Assembly: GCF_001895205.1 (NCBI RefSeq)
Contig: NZ_BDJF01000027.1
Location: 682,001 to 746,000 of the forward strand
From: Vibrio injensis
Lineage (GTDB): Bacteria > Pseudomonadota > Gammaproteobacteria > Enterobacterales > Vibrionaceae
Length of the DNA: 64,000 nucleotides
Reading direction: 5' to 3'
The translations under genes were made by a program, and so were the position numbers. Positions 34,647 through 42,761 of this stretch are shown one piece after another (position 1 is the first letter of the stretch; each line of letters opens with the position of its first letter). The notes beneath the pieces were generated by a model. It saw nothing but the letters and a program-made list of their open reading frames with translations. It was not told where the DNA came from and searched no databases.

Positions 34647-36134
34647 ATGATGTTATTTATCAAGGATTTTTATCATGCGCTTTTGCATGCGCTAAAAAAT
34701 TTATTGCCGATTGTTGCTGTCGTGCTTTTCTTTCAGCTCGTGATATTACGCCAAGTTCCGGATGATGTATGGACAATGACGTTTGGTTTATTAGTCGTAG
34801 CGATTGGTGTCGCTCTCTTTCTACAAGGATTAGAGCTAAGTATCTTTCCTATCGGAAAAAGCTTAGCCAACCAATTTGCATGGCGTGGCTCGATTCCTAT
34901 TCTGCTCAGTTTTGGGTTTGCTATCGGCTTTTCTGCCGTGGTCGCTGAACCAGCACTGATTGCGGTGGCTGAACAGGCGCAAACCATCAGTGAAGGACGA
35001 ATTGATAGTCTTACCTTACGTTTATTAGTCGCAACGTCGGTTGGTTTTGTTATTGCATTAGGCGTTTTTCGTACCATCATGGGATATCCCTTACGTTGGT
35101 TTATGATTATCGGATACTTATTAGCGATTGCTATTACGTATTTTGCACCGGAGGAGATTATTGGGATTGCGTATGATTCGGGGGGAGTAACGACCAATAT
35201 TGTAACGGTACCATTAATTACCGCGATTGGTGTTGGCTTAGCGATCTCGATTCGTGGGCGAAATCCACTGATTGATGGTTTTGGCTTAGCTGCGATGGCT
35301 GCGATGGCACCAAGACTAACGGTTCAACTTTATGGTATCTACGTCTATTCTTTTGATACATCTCAAGTTTCTTCTTTTATTAGTACTCTACCTACAGATG
35401 AACATTTGATTTGGTATGTCCCCTTTATAGAGCTTCTAGGAACCGTGAGGGATGTATTACCTATAATGCTAACTATTTTATTTTTCCAATATTTAGTGTT
35501 AAGGAGGAGATTAAATAATCCGAGAAGCATTATTTTTGGTTTTGTTTTAGTAGTTATTGGTTTGCACATTTTTGTTTTAGGTTTAAAACTGGGGCTTTTT
35601 CCAATAGGCAATTCTATGGCAGAACAGCTGATTATGAGCGGTAATGTACTTTACGTATATCTATTTGCTTTTATGATCGGTTTTTCGGCGACAATGGCTG
35701 AACCTGCTTTAATTGCGGTTGGCAAGCAAGCTGAGGAGTGTGCTTCTGGTAAAGTAAATGGTTCATTGATTAGAATATTTGCCGCTTTAGGTTTAGCGAT
35801 AGGTATCACTATCGGAGCTTATCGAGTTGTCAATGGTGCATCGCTTTATGAATTTATTGTTGGTGGTTATGCGCTAGTTATAATATTAACATTAATGACG
35901 CCAAAATATATTATTGCATTAGCGTATGATTTGGGAGGGGTAACGACATCTGACATGACCGTTCCTCTTATTACCGCTCTTGGTATTGGCTTAGCGACTC
36001 ATATCGAAGGCCGAAACGTATTGATTGATGGTTTTGGTTTGATTGCCTTTGCCTCAATTTTTCCGATAGTTACAGTAATGATCTACGCCATTTTCACACA
36101 ATGGTATTTTCAATTTTCAAAGGTGAAATCATGA
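34647..36134 (+). CDS. DUF1538 family integral membrane protein (duplicated domain)
   Basis: A 495-residue membrane protein with about twelve to fourteen helices and clear internal duplication. Half 1 (about 1-240) and half 2 (about 255-490) share LLPIxxxxLFFQxxxLR, LFPIGxS, GFSAxxAEPALIAV, GGVTTxxxTVPLITAxGxGLA and GRNxLIDGFGL. The repeated polar motifs AEPALIAV and GGVTT inside membrane segments suggest an inverted or tandem-repeat transporter or channel. AGGAATA precedes the start. Its stop overlaps the next ATG by 4 bases, and PII-like and CBS proteins follow, implying a transport system gated by small-molecule sensors. The substrate is unknown; I know of no assigned function for DUF1538. 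Confidence 0.85.
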   Translation: MMLFIKDFYHALLHALKNLLPIVAVVLFFQLVILRQVPDDVWTMTFGLLVVAIGVALFLQGLELSIFPIGKSLANQFAWRGSIPILLSFGFAIGFSAVVAEPALIAVAEQAQTISEGRIDSLTLRLLVATSVGFVIALGVFRTIMGYPLRWFMIIGYLLAIAITYFAPEEIIGIAYDSGGVTTNIVTVPLITAIGVGLAISIRGRNPLIDGFGLAAMAAMAPRLTVQLYGIYVYSFDTSQVSSFISTLPTDEHLIWYVPFIELLGTVRDVLPIMLTILFFQYLVLRRRLNNPRSIIFGFVLVVIGLHIFVLGLKLGLFPIGNSMAEQLIMSGNVLYVYLFAFMIGFSATMAEPALIAVGKQAEECASGKVNGSLIRIFAALGLAIGITIGAYRVVNGASLYEFIVGGYALVIILTLMTPKYIIALAYDLGGVTTSDMTVPLITALGIGLATHIEGRNVLIDGFGLIAFASIFPIVTVMIYAIFTQWYFQFSKVKS

Positions 36135-36496
36135 AGTTTTCCGTATTAGTTGCCGTCGTACCCGAAGAATTCGAGCAAGAAGCGATTGATACCGCTCGTG
36201 AGCAAGGCGCAGGTGGTATTACCGTATTGGCAGGCCGAGGGATCAGTAATGAGACCAGAAAAACGTTTTTTGGCTTAACCTACGATGGTAGTCAATCCGT
36301 TTTACTCATGGTGTTAGAAAAATCTCTTTCTTTACAAGTCTTGAAGTCGTTACAAGCACTGTTACGTCCAAGTGAAGAAGATTCAAGAGGAATTGCTTTT
36401 ACGATTGGATTAGAACATTTAGCAGGGATTGACCTCAATCAACTGGATAAATTTGAACAGCAGCTGTTCCAACAGCAGTTAAAAGATACATTATAA
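36131..36496 (+). CDS. PII-like signal-transduction protein
   Basis: A 121-residue protein with the PII (GlnB/CutA-like) ferredoxin fold pattern: MKFSVLVAVVPEEF strand, a helix, GAGGITVLAGRG (about 31-42) like the GlnB GA-G-T/V-GRG segment, and a last strand after residue 85. PII proteins form trimers that bind nucleotides and control membrane transporters (GlnK-AmtB). ATG 36131 overlaps the DUF1538 stop by 4 bases; the in-frame codons to 36101 lie inside the DUF1538 gene. The uridylylation tyrosine of GlnB is not apparent. I infer it controls the DUF1538 protein. Confidence 0.8.
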   Translation: MKFSVLVAVVPEEFEQEAIDTAREQGAGGITVLAGRGISNETRKTFFGLTYDGSQSVLLMVLEKSLSLQVLKSLQALLRPSEEDSRGIAFTIGLEHLAGIDLNQLDKFEQQLFQQQLKDTL

Positions 36497-36509
36497 GGAT
36501 AAACACCCT

Positions 36510-36896
36510 ATGTTAGTAAAAGACGTTATGATTCGTGACGTTGTCACAATATCGCCGTTCGCTAAGTTACGTGAAGCCATGATGTTGATGAAAAAACATC
36601 ATTTAAAATCTCTGGTCGTTGAACAGCAAAATGCTAATGATGCGTTTGGTTTAATCACTTATACCGATATTGTCAAAACAGTGATCGCGGAAGGTGGTGA
36701 TATTGACTTGTTGAATGTCTATGACGTATGCGCCAAACCGGCGATATCCGTTGGTGAAAATCTGGCGTTAAAACATGTAGCAACGCTGATGACTCAACAA
36801 CATATTAAACGTCTACTGGTTTTAAATGATAATCAACTGCTCGGGTTTGTATCGATGGATGATATTATGGATGCCTTACTGGCGCGCATCGATTAA
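36510..36896 (+). CDS. Small CBS-domain pair protein
   Basis: A 128-residue protein made of two CBS motifs (about 1-60 and 68-126): VKDVMIRDVVTISPFAKLREA in pieces (VKDVMIRDVVTI, LREAMMLM) opens the first, and VSMDDIMDALLARI closes the second. A CBS pair (Bateman module) binds adenine nucleotides such as AMP or ATP. It follows the PII-like gene by 13 bases with AAGGAT as ribosome site, so the DUF1538 transporter has two putative nucleotide sensors in its operon. Cytoplasmic. Confidence 0.87.
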   Translation: MLVKDVMIRDVVTISPFAKLREAMMLMKKHHLKSLVVEQQNANDAFGLITYTDIVKTVIAEGGDIDLLNVYDVCAKPAISVGENLALKHVATLMTQQHIKRLLVLNDNQLLGFVSMDDIMDALLARID

Positions 36897-36921
36897 TATC
36901 ATGACAGGATCCAGCTTTGAG

Positions 36922-36949
36922 TACGGCTTAGGTGGACACCTAGGCCGTA
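36922..36949. terminator. Strong hairpin between convergent genes
   Basis: A 13-base-pair stem with one wobble position (TACGGCTTAGGTG/CACCTAGGCCGTA) and a two-base centre. No T-run on either side, so termination is likely by position rather than by classic form. Confidence 0.45.
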
Positions 36950-36961
36950 GTATCTATGGTG

Positions 36962-37597
36962 TTAAGCACCCTGTAATACGGCATAAAGCTGAATGTATTT
37001 ACGTACGAGTTGTTGGTTTTTAGAGCGCTTAAGAGGGTGGCCATACTTAATATAGCAGGGGGTCATGGTAAAAGTGGACTCTAAGGTTTGCAGCAGTTGT
37101 GATTCACTTTCATAGAGAGTGATGCCCTGTGCTTGATAGTCAGCCAGCTCATCAGGCAAGCGTCCTGTCCACCAATGTAACAATTCACGACTCTTTTGGC
37201 TGCGACTAATCCAATGATCGGTGAGCAAGAGTAATAGATCGTTGGGTTGAATGGCATAAGCGTACTCTTGTTTCCAAGCACAAATATCTCGCAATAGTTT
37301 TGCGCGGCACGTTTTCCCAGCACTGACCATATGTTGCGTTATTATCCACACTGTCCCTGCATCACTACTGACTCTAAAATGATAAGGGAGATCATTGTTG
37401 GGCATAAAGTCTAACGGTATGTATTCGCAGGAATGACCAAACTCAGTTAATGTTCGCGCTAATCGTCGGGCAAAAGCATGACTGAGGTGATGTTGACTCA
37501 TTCCTTGATTATGAATAGTGGGGTAGTGCTTTTCACACAGTTTTAAACAATCGGCTTGAAACTCATTGACACTTTGCGTCACTATATCCAACAGCAA
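36962..37597 (-). CDS. Hypothetical protein
   Basis: A 211-residue soluble protein that I do not recognise. No signal peptide or membrane segment. It is histidine- and tryptophan-containing (HHLSHAFARRLARTL near 36, CAWKQEYAYAI, LLHWWTG near 143) and has a basic C-terminus (LKRSKNQQLVRKYI). The segment VWIITQHMVSAGKTCRAK near 84-101 has alternating hydrophobic strands, vaguely nuclease-like, but no catalytic motif is clear. The start appears to be TTG 37597, with AAGGAG 9 bases upstream. Convergent with the DUF1538 operon. Codon use is like its neighbours. Confidence 0.7.
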   Translation of the reverse strand: MLLDIVTQSVNEFQADCLKLCEKHYPTIHNQGMSQHHLSHAFARRLARTLTEFGHSCEYIPLDFMPNNDLPYHFRVSSDAGTVWIITQHMVSAGKTCRAKLLRDICAWKQEYAYAIQPNDLLLLLTDHWISRSQKSRELLHWWTGRLPDELADYQAQGITLYESESQLLQTLESTFTMTPCYIKYGHPLKRSKNQQLVRKYIQLYAVLQGA

Positions 37598-38118
37598 GAC
37601 GATGTACTCCTTCGCAAAATTTACTTAAAACGATCCAACCTCAATCGTTTCCTAAAATTCAAATCCCGTTGATCTCGAAAAATTAACCATCAAGCATCGA
37701 TAGCCTAATAAATAATAGTGTACTGTCAATCAGTTGGCTCTGATGAAAAGATCAGCATCATTACCAGCATGATGAAGCAATCGCGCTGATCTTGGCAACT
37801 GAAAGCAGTGTAGAGTGTGCTTTAGCATACATTTTTCTTTTCATTTTTCTGAGTCAAGCGAAAGCATATCAAGGCAATGTGTTTCATAATGTTACCATTT
37901 AAGTTGAAGTGCATATAAGCCAATTTCATTAACTCGTTGAAATTAAACAATGATTTGTTCTTCGGTGTCAGTCACACTGTGTGAAATATGGCATGAAAAA
38001 GTTTCTTCAAATAAATTGAACAACATCATCAAGTGCCTTGTCTATCCAGAACGGAGCAAATGGTAAATACTCTGTTATCAAGATGTATCAACTCGGCACT
38101 TTTACACAGAGAAATCCT
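37598..38118. other. Intergenic region with long nested hairpin
   Basis: About 520 bases. A nested inverted repeat at 37730-37802 is the only clear structure; the remainder up to 38118 is presumed promoter DNA of the cytochrome b561 gene. No gene seen. Confidence 0.45.
37730..37802. repeat. Nested inverted repeat of unknown role
   Basis: Outer arms TCAGTTG/CAACTGA, middle arms AAGATCAGC/GCTGATCTT (9 perfect pairs), inner ATCAT/ATGAT. The 73-base element could fold into a long hairpin; neither end has a T-run. Confidence 0.5.
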
Positions 38119-38658
38119 ATGAAGACCCAAGTGACACATTACAATCGACCGTTGCAAATTATTCATTGGCTATCCGCTGTTGTTGTCATTGGTATGTTTG
38201 CCGCGGGCCTATGGATGGTTGATTTATCCTACTATAGCCAGTGGTATCACACGGTTCCGCATTGGCACAAGTCAATTGGCATATTGCTGGCAGGGTTAAC
38301 CTTATTTCGTTTTATTTGGAAGTTAGTGACGCCGTCACCTTCAGTAGAAGGTAAACCACTTGAGCGTATCGCTGCCAAAATTGTTCATAAGCTTATCTAT
38401 GTAAATTTGGCAGTGATCTTTATTTCTGGTTACTTAATTTCTACCGCCGATGGCCGAGGCATTTCGGTGTTCGATTGGTTCACTGTACCTAGCCTTGGTA
38501 GTTTGTTTCCAAGACAGACAGATATTTCAGGTGATGTTCATTTTTATGCCGCTTGGTTTTTGATCATTATGGTTTCTATTCATGCCTTAGCTGCACTGAA
38601 ACATCACTTTATCAATAAAGACAATACATTACGTAAAATGACAGGAGCAAAAAAATGA
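38119..38658 (+). CDS. yceJ: Cytochrome b561 family protein (YceJ-like)
   Basis: A 179-residue diheme cytochrome b561 with four membrane helices. Histidines expected to ligate heme are seen in IIHWLSA (helix 1), WHKSIGIL (helix 2), and IHALAALKHH (helix 4). It passes electrons from the quinone pool, possibly to periplasmic partners. ATG 38119 gives the family N-terminus THYNRPLQIIHW; the frame extends upstream but without a start as good. Its stop overlaps the yceI start by 4 bases, the same pair as E. coli yceJ-yceI. Confidence 0.9.
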   Translation: MKTQVTHYNRPLQIIHWLSAVVVIGMFAAGLWMVDLSYYSQWYHTVPHWHKSIGILLAGLTLFRFIWKLVTPSPSVEGKPLERIAAKIVHKLIYVNLAVIFISGYLISTADGRGISVFDWFTVPSLGSLFPRQTDISGDVHFYAAWFLIIMVSIHALAALKHHFINKDNTLRKMTGAKK

Positions 38659-39218
38659 AAAAGAGCTTACTTGGATTAGCGTTCGCTTTGGCATTACCTT
38701 TTAGTGCTAACGCTGCTGACTATGTAATCGATACTCAAGGAGCTCATGCTTCTATCAACTTTAAAGTGAACCATTTAGGTTTTAGTTATATTAAAGGCCG
38801 TTTTAATACCTTTAATGGTGAGTTTTCTTATGATCCTGAGAATATTGCAGCTTCAAAAGTTACGGTAAATGTTGATACACGCAGTCTCGATTCTAATCAT
38901 GCTGAGCGAGATCGTCATATCCGTAGCGCAGATTTTATCAATGCCTCGCAATTTTCCACCGCGACATTTACCAGTACTCAGGTGGTGGATAAAGGCGATG
39001 GTAACTTAGCGATTACTGGTGATCTTACTTTGCATGGCCATACTAAGCCAATTACTATCGATGCTCAGTTTATTGGTGCAGGTACGGACCCTTGGGGTGG
39101 ACAGCGTGCCGGATTCATGGGTACGACTCGTCTAGAATTAAAAGACTTCGCGATTAAAGTGGTTGGCCCATCAAGTTACGTTGACATGGAGCTGCACGTT
39201 GAAGGCATCAAAAAATAA
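38655..39218 (+). CDS. yceI: YceI family periplasmic lipid-binding protein
   Basis: A 187-residue secreted protein. A signal peptide ends at SANAAD (about residue 21). The mature part has the YceI lipocalin-like pattern: YVIDTQGAHASINFKVNHLGFS (in pieces: GAHASINFKV, HLGFSYIKGRF), then ERDRHIRSADFINA (about 77) and GDLTLHGHTKPI (about 115). Family members bind isoprenoid quinones or related lipids in the periplasm, which fits its pairing with cytochrome b561. Overlaps the upstream gene by ATGA; a terminator follows. Confidence 0.93.
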   Translation: MKKSLLGLAFALALPFSANAADYVIDTQGAHASINFKVNHLGFSYIKGRFNTFNGEFSYDPENIAASKVTVNVDTRSLDSNHAERDRHIRSADFINASQFSTATFTSTQVVDKGDGNLAITGDLTLHGHTKPITIDAQFIGAGTDPWGGQRAGFMGTTRLELKDFAIKVVGPSSYVDMELHVEGIKK

Positions 39219-39253
39219 TCGCTGTGCTGATTTTTATTTGAGTCTCTAAATGG

Positions 39254-39285
39254 AAAAATTCCCTGAGTATTCAGGGAATTTTTTT
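39254..39285. terminator. Bidirectional terminator
   Basis: Perfect 13-base-pair stem AAAAATTCCCTGA/TCAGGGAATTTTT, 4-base loop, T-run on the plus side and A-run on the other, between convergent yceI and focA-CBS. Confidence 0.88.
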
Positions 39286-39320
39286 CTACTGCATTAACAT
39301 TGCGATGGGGTGATTATCGC

Positions 39321-40775
39321 TTAGGCTCTTGCTAACTCTTTTTCTGTTTTAACCGCAGTCACTCGTTCACCATAAATTGCACGTAACTCGGCCAACACAT
39401 GATTGCGATTCAGAACTCCGACAAATTGCCCTTTATCTAAAACAGGCAGCACATGGGGTTTACTGACTTTCATACTTTTTGCACGCTCTTCAACGGACAG
39501 CGCATTAAATCGAGTGGCAATACCCATACTGGTCGTTGGGAAAAGTTGCTCTTTATCGATGCAGAAGAACTCTGCCACATCAACTAAACTATCACTCGCA
39601 TTAATAGCAATTACATCACGAGTCATTAAATCAACCACTTTTTGTTCTGCATTCGGCAAATAGTCTTGGCACCATAGTTCGACCATCACATCGTGAGCTG
39701 AGAACATGCCGATCAAACGACCTTGGCGATCGATGACAGGAGCGGCGGTAAGATAATTATCCAGTAGAGTATCGATAGCAGATGGTACTGGAGTCTCTGC
39801 ACTGAGAGTAATGGCTTTTTTATCCATCATATCTTGAACGATAATTGCGTTTTTCATAGTAGTTTCCTTAACCGACTGAAGAGGGGTAGTTTTTGTTATG
39901 GTGCTCACATGAGCGGCTTTTAAGTGTGGGCGACGATAGATTGACCAATTCGCTAAACCAACCAAAACGGCACCGCCGACAATATTTCCTAAAGTGACAG
40001 GGATAAGATTGGCCGTAATAAAAGCAGAGATATTGAGGTCGGCGTATTGAGCAGGAGTGCTGCCGACCTGTATCCAGAAGCTTTCTGGAGCAAAGGCATG
40101 AATCACAATACCTAAAGGGATCATGAACATATTGGCAACACAGTGCTCAAAGCCACTAGAGACAAACATCGCTACTGGCAATATTGTCATCGCAGCTTTT
40201 GTCATTGCATTGGCTGAACTAAAGGTTAACCAGATGGCTAAACATACCAAAAGGTTACAAAGCACCCCTAAGGCGAAAGCTTGAACAGCCGTATGATGCA
40301 GTTTATGTTGAGCGATATTTAGCGCATTAAGCCCCCATTGACCGTTATCCAATTGATATAAGCCAGCCGCCGCCACCAATAAGAGTAGGAACATCGCACC
40401 AATAAAATTACCAATGTATACTTTGCCCCAGATAGCGAGCATTTTGCTAAAGCTTATCTGTTTATTCGCCCATGAAATGCTCGATAGTACTGAGCTGGTG
40501 AATAGCTCACCGCCACAAATCACAATCAGTATTAGCCCCATACTAAAAGCAAGGCCACCAGCAAGGCGGCTTAATCCCCAGCCTGCACTTTCACTGCCTG
40601 TCGTGACGGTAATGTAAAACAGAAAAGCTAAGCCAATAAACGCACCAGCCATCACCGCTAAACTTAGCGTCAGTCCACTGGTCTTTTGCGCTTTACTTAA
40701 AGCAAATTTTTCTGCTTCAGCCATCATTTCATAGGGTGAAAAATAGTGTTGATTTTCAGCGTTGGCTGTCGACAT
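39321..40775 (-). CDS. FNT-family formate/nitrite channel fused to CBS domains
   Basis: A 484-residue protein. Residues 1-285 form an FNT (FocA/NirC) channel with six helices: FSPYEMMAEAEKFA opening, GGELFTSS (about 88, the L2 omega loop), and CNLLVCLAIW with SGFEHCVANMF (about 208), whose histidine is the central channel residue. Residues about 308-475 hold two CBS motifs (VQDMMDKKAITL, VVDLMTRDVIAI, and a closing VGVLNRNHVLAEL). FocA is about 285 residues alone, so this is a fusion. An in-frame ATG at 39857 with AAGGAA 7 bases upstream sits exactly at the domain junction, so the CBS part may also be made alone. Divergent from a YeiE-like regulator. Confidence 0.88.
   Translation of the reverse strand: MSTANAENQHYFSPYEMMAEAEKFALSKAQKTSGLTLSLAVMAGAFIGLAFLFYITVTTGSESAGWGLSRLAGGLAFSMGLILIVICGGELFTSSVLSSISWANKQISFSKMLAIWGKVYIGNFIGAMFLLLLVAAAGLYQLDNGQWGLNALNIAQHKLHHTAVQAFALGVLCNLLVCLAIWLTFSSANAMTKAAMTILPVAMFVSSGFEHCVANMFMIPLGIVIHAFAPESFWIQVGSTPAQYADLNISAFITANLIPVTLGNIVGGAVLVGLANWSIYRRPHLKAAHVSTITKTTPLQSVKETTMKNAIIVQDMMDKKAITLSAETPVPSAIDTLLDNYLTAAPVIDRQGRLIGMFSAHDVMVELWCQDYLPNAEQKVVDLMTRDVIAINASDSLVDVAEFFCIDKEQLFPTTSMGIATRFNALSVEERAKSMKVSKPHVLPVLDKGQFVGVLNRNHVLAELRAIYGERVTAVKTEKELARA
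39857..39869 (-). promoter_or_regulatory. Internal ribosome binding site in the FocA-CBS reading frame
   Basis: Reads TTAAGGAAACTACT then ATG on the minus strand. The ATG is in frame and begins the CBS half (MKNAIIVQDMM), giving a possible 178-residue separate product. It may be the relic of a formerly separate gene. Confidence 0.45.
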
Positions 40776-40899
40776 ACGCGCTCTCCAGACTCACATTCAT
40801 AATTACCTCCTGACAAATTAAACAACGCCGTATGGGTTGTTACCAAACCAGACTAGGGCAGACGAGCAGGGCGGTAAAATGGATAATTCTTGGTTACCC

Positions 40900-40916
40900 T
40901 ATCAATTTTATTGATA
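40900..40916. promoter_or_regulatory. Candidate LysR-type operator
   Basis: Perfect palindrome TATCAAT-TTT-ATTGATA, 77 bases before the regulator start, between the divergent focA-CBS and yeiE-like genes. Fits the T-N11-A style site used by LysR regulators. Confidence 0.5.
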
Positions 40917-40992
40917 TAGTTGGGTGAGCCAGTAAAATGAAACGAATTGCTCATTATGGGCAGGGTAATGATGGTTATAAAAAGGATGGAGA

Positions 40993-41898
40993 GTGCGATA
41001 TTCATTAAAACAGTTGGCCGTTTTCGATGCGGTAGCAGATTCCGGTAGTGTCAGTGTCGCGGCAGATAAACTCGCCTTAACTCAGTCGGCCACCAGTATG
41101 TCGCTCGCACAGCTAGAAAAAATGTTAGGACGTCCACTATTTGAACGTCAAGGCAAGCAGATGGCACTGACCCATTGGGGGATGTGGTTGCGTCCGAAAG
41201 CGAAACGCTTACTGCAAGATGCTCAACAAATTGAAATGGGCTTTTATGATCAGCATTTATTGAGTGGGGAGATTCGTCTTGGTGCGAGTCAAACCCCTGC
41301 CGAGCATCTTGTCCCCGATCTTATCAGTATTATTGATAGTGATTTTCCAGAGATTCGTATAGAGCTGGGCGTCAGAAGTACCCAGAGTGTGATTGACGGT
41401 ATTTTAGACTATCGCTATGACTTAGGTATTATCGAAGGTCGCTGTGATGATAGCCGAATTCTTCAAGAAGTTTGGTGTCGAGATCACTTGTGTATTGTGG
41501 CTTCAGCTCATCATCCGTTTGCGAAACGTGATGTGGTGAGTTTAGCTCAGCTAGAACAGGCAAAATGGGTATTGCGTGAACAGGGCTCAGGTACTCGTGG
41601 CATCTTTGAGAGTGCCATACATAAGCTTATCCCTGATTTGGATGTATGGCGTGAATATGAGCATGTTCCAGTACTGCGTAGTTTAGTAGAAAATGGTCCC
41701 TATTTAACCTGTTTGCCTTATTTGGATGTCGAACGATTTATTCAAAATGGTCAGTTGGTCGCGCTGAATGTCCCTCAGTTAAGCATGGAAAGAACGCTAA
41801 CTTTTATTTGGCGAGCAGATATGGCTGAAAACCCGTTAGCTGAGTGTATTCGTCGTGAAGGATTACGGATGATGAAGGGTAAGCCTTATGTTCTTTAG
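40993..41898 (+). CDS. LysR-family regulator, YeiE-like
   Basis: A 301-residue LysR protein. The winged helix at 1-60 contains ALTQSATSMSLAQLEKMLG in pieces (LTQSATSMS, LAQLEKMLGRPLFER); the effector domain shows YDLGIIEGRCDD (about 138) and REQGSGTRGIFE (about 195), both strongly like E. coli YeiE. Start is GTG 40993, with AAGGATGG upstream. It is divergent from the FNT-CBS gene, so control of formate or nitrite transport is the simple guess; YeiE in enterics is linked to iron and sulfite stress. A palindrome at 40900 could be its site. Confidence 0.87.
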   Translation: MRYSLKQLAVFDAVADSGSVSVAADKLALTQSATSMSLAQLEKMLGRPLFERQGKQMALTHWGMWLRPKAKRLLQDAQQIEMGFYDQHLLSGEIRLGASQTPAEHLVPDLISIIDSDFPEIRIELGVRSTQSVIDGILDYRYDLGIIEGRCDDSRILQEVWCRDHLCIVASAHHPFAKRDVVSLAQLEQAKWVLREQGSGTRGIFESAIHKLIPDLDVWREYEHVPVLRSLVENGPYLTCLPYLDVERFIQNGQLVALNVPQLSMERTLTFIWRADMAENPLAECIRREGLRMMKGKPYVL

Positions 41899-42061
41899 TT
41901 TCAAAATATGTTGATTTACCGTTTGCGTCACAAATTTATGTATTAATCTTCATTCGTTACCTCAAATATGTGTTCATGATCACTAGTTATTGTGTGGGTT
42001 CCCCTTTACTATGCCGCTTATTGATAACGTTGTTTTCAAGCGGCTAGCTGCGGAGAGGATC

Positions 42062-42556
42062 ATGAATATATTGTTTGCTATTTCACTGACGACGGGGATC
42101 TTATCCGGTATTTGGGGATGGATTGCTGTGTCGTTAGGGCTTCTCTCTTGGGCTGGTTTTTTAGGTTGTACCAGTTTTTTTGCTACCCCGAATGAAGGGA
42201 TCAGAGGATTACTGCAAAGTTTACTGTGCAACATCAGCGGGGTTTTTTGGGCGTTAGTGATTATCTACAGCTCTTCGTGGATGGGTGTTGATGTATTAGG
42301 TTATATCATCACTGCAATCGTTGCCTTTATGATGTGTATTCAAGCCAGTAAAAGTTGGCTCGCTTATATTCCCGGTACCTTTATTGGATCTTGTGCGACG
42401 TTTGCAGCAGCAGAACAATGGCCCTTAGTGATCCCTTCTTTACTGCTTGGCGGTATTTTTGGTTATTTGATGAAAACGAGCGGGGTATGGCTTCATCAAC
42501 GCGCACAAAGTGCTTCTCAAACTAAACGCTTAAAATCCATCAATCGGGTCAGTTAA
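42062..42556 (+). CDS. DUF1097 family membrane protein (YcdZ-like)
   Basis: A 164-residue membrane protein with five helices, resembling E. coli YcdZ (DUF1097): WGWIAVSLGLLSWAGFLGCTSFFA in pieces (LLSWAGFLGCTSFF, about 27-40) is the family core, then FFATPNEGIRGL. ATG 42062 has GGAGAGG upstream and gives the family start; the frame is open to 41990 without a good start. The C-terminus is basic and cytoplasmic. Function unknown. Transcribed after the YeiE-like gene but 163 bases away; a terminator follows. Confidence 0.85.
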   Translation: MNILFAISLTTGILSGIWGWIAVSLGLLSWAGFLGCTSFFATPNEGIRGLLQSLLCNISGVFWALVIIYSSSWMGVDVLGYIITAIVAFMMCIQASKSWLAYIPGTFIGSCATFAAAEQWPLVIPSLLLGGIFGYLMKTSGVWLHQRAQSASQTKRLKSINRVS

Positions 42557-42697
42557 ACCGTTTATTTGATAATGGAGCCATTATCCAAAATACGATGGTT
42601 GCCTTGCTTATTTTTGTATCAATGACGTCATATCATCTTTTCTGATATCAACATTCATATTTCCCCTAAATGTGACTGTTTTGCTCCTTTGATACTG

Positions 42698-42731
42698 AGC
42701 ACAGCCTAACATTAATGGCTGTGCTTTTTTT
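42698..42731 (+). terminator. Intrinsic terminator
   Basis: Stem AGCACAGCC/GGCTGTGCT with a 10-base loop and seven T, after the DUF1097 gene. Confidence 0.88.
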
Positions 42732-42761
42732 GGTTGATTTAGGTTCTAATTGATTTTGGCT

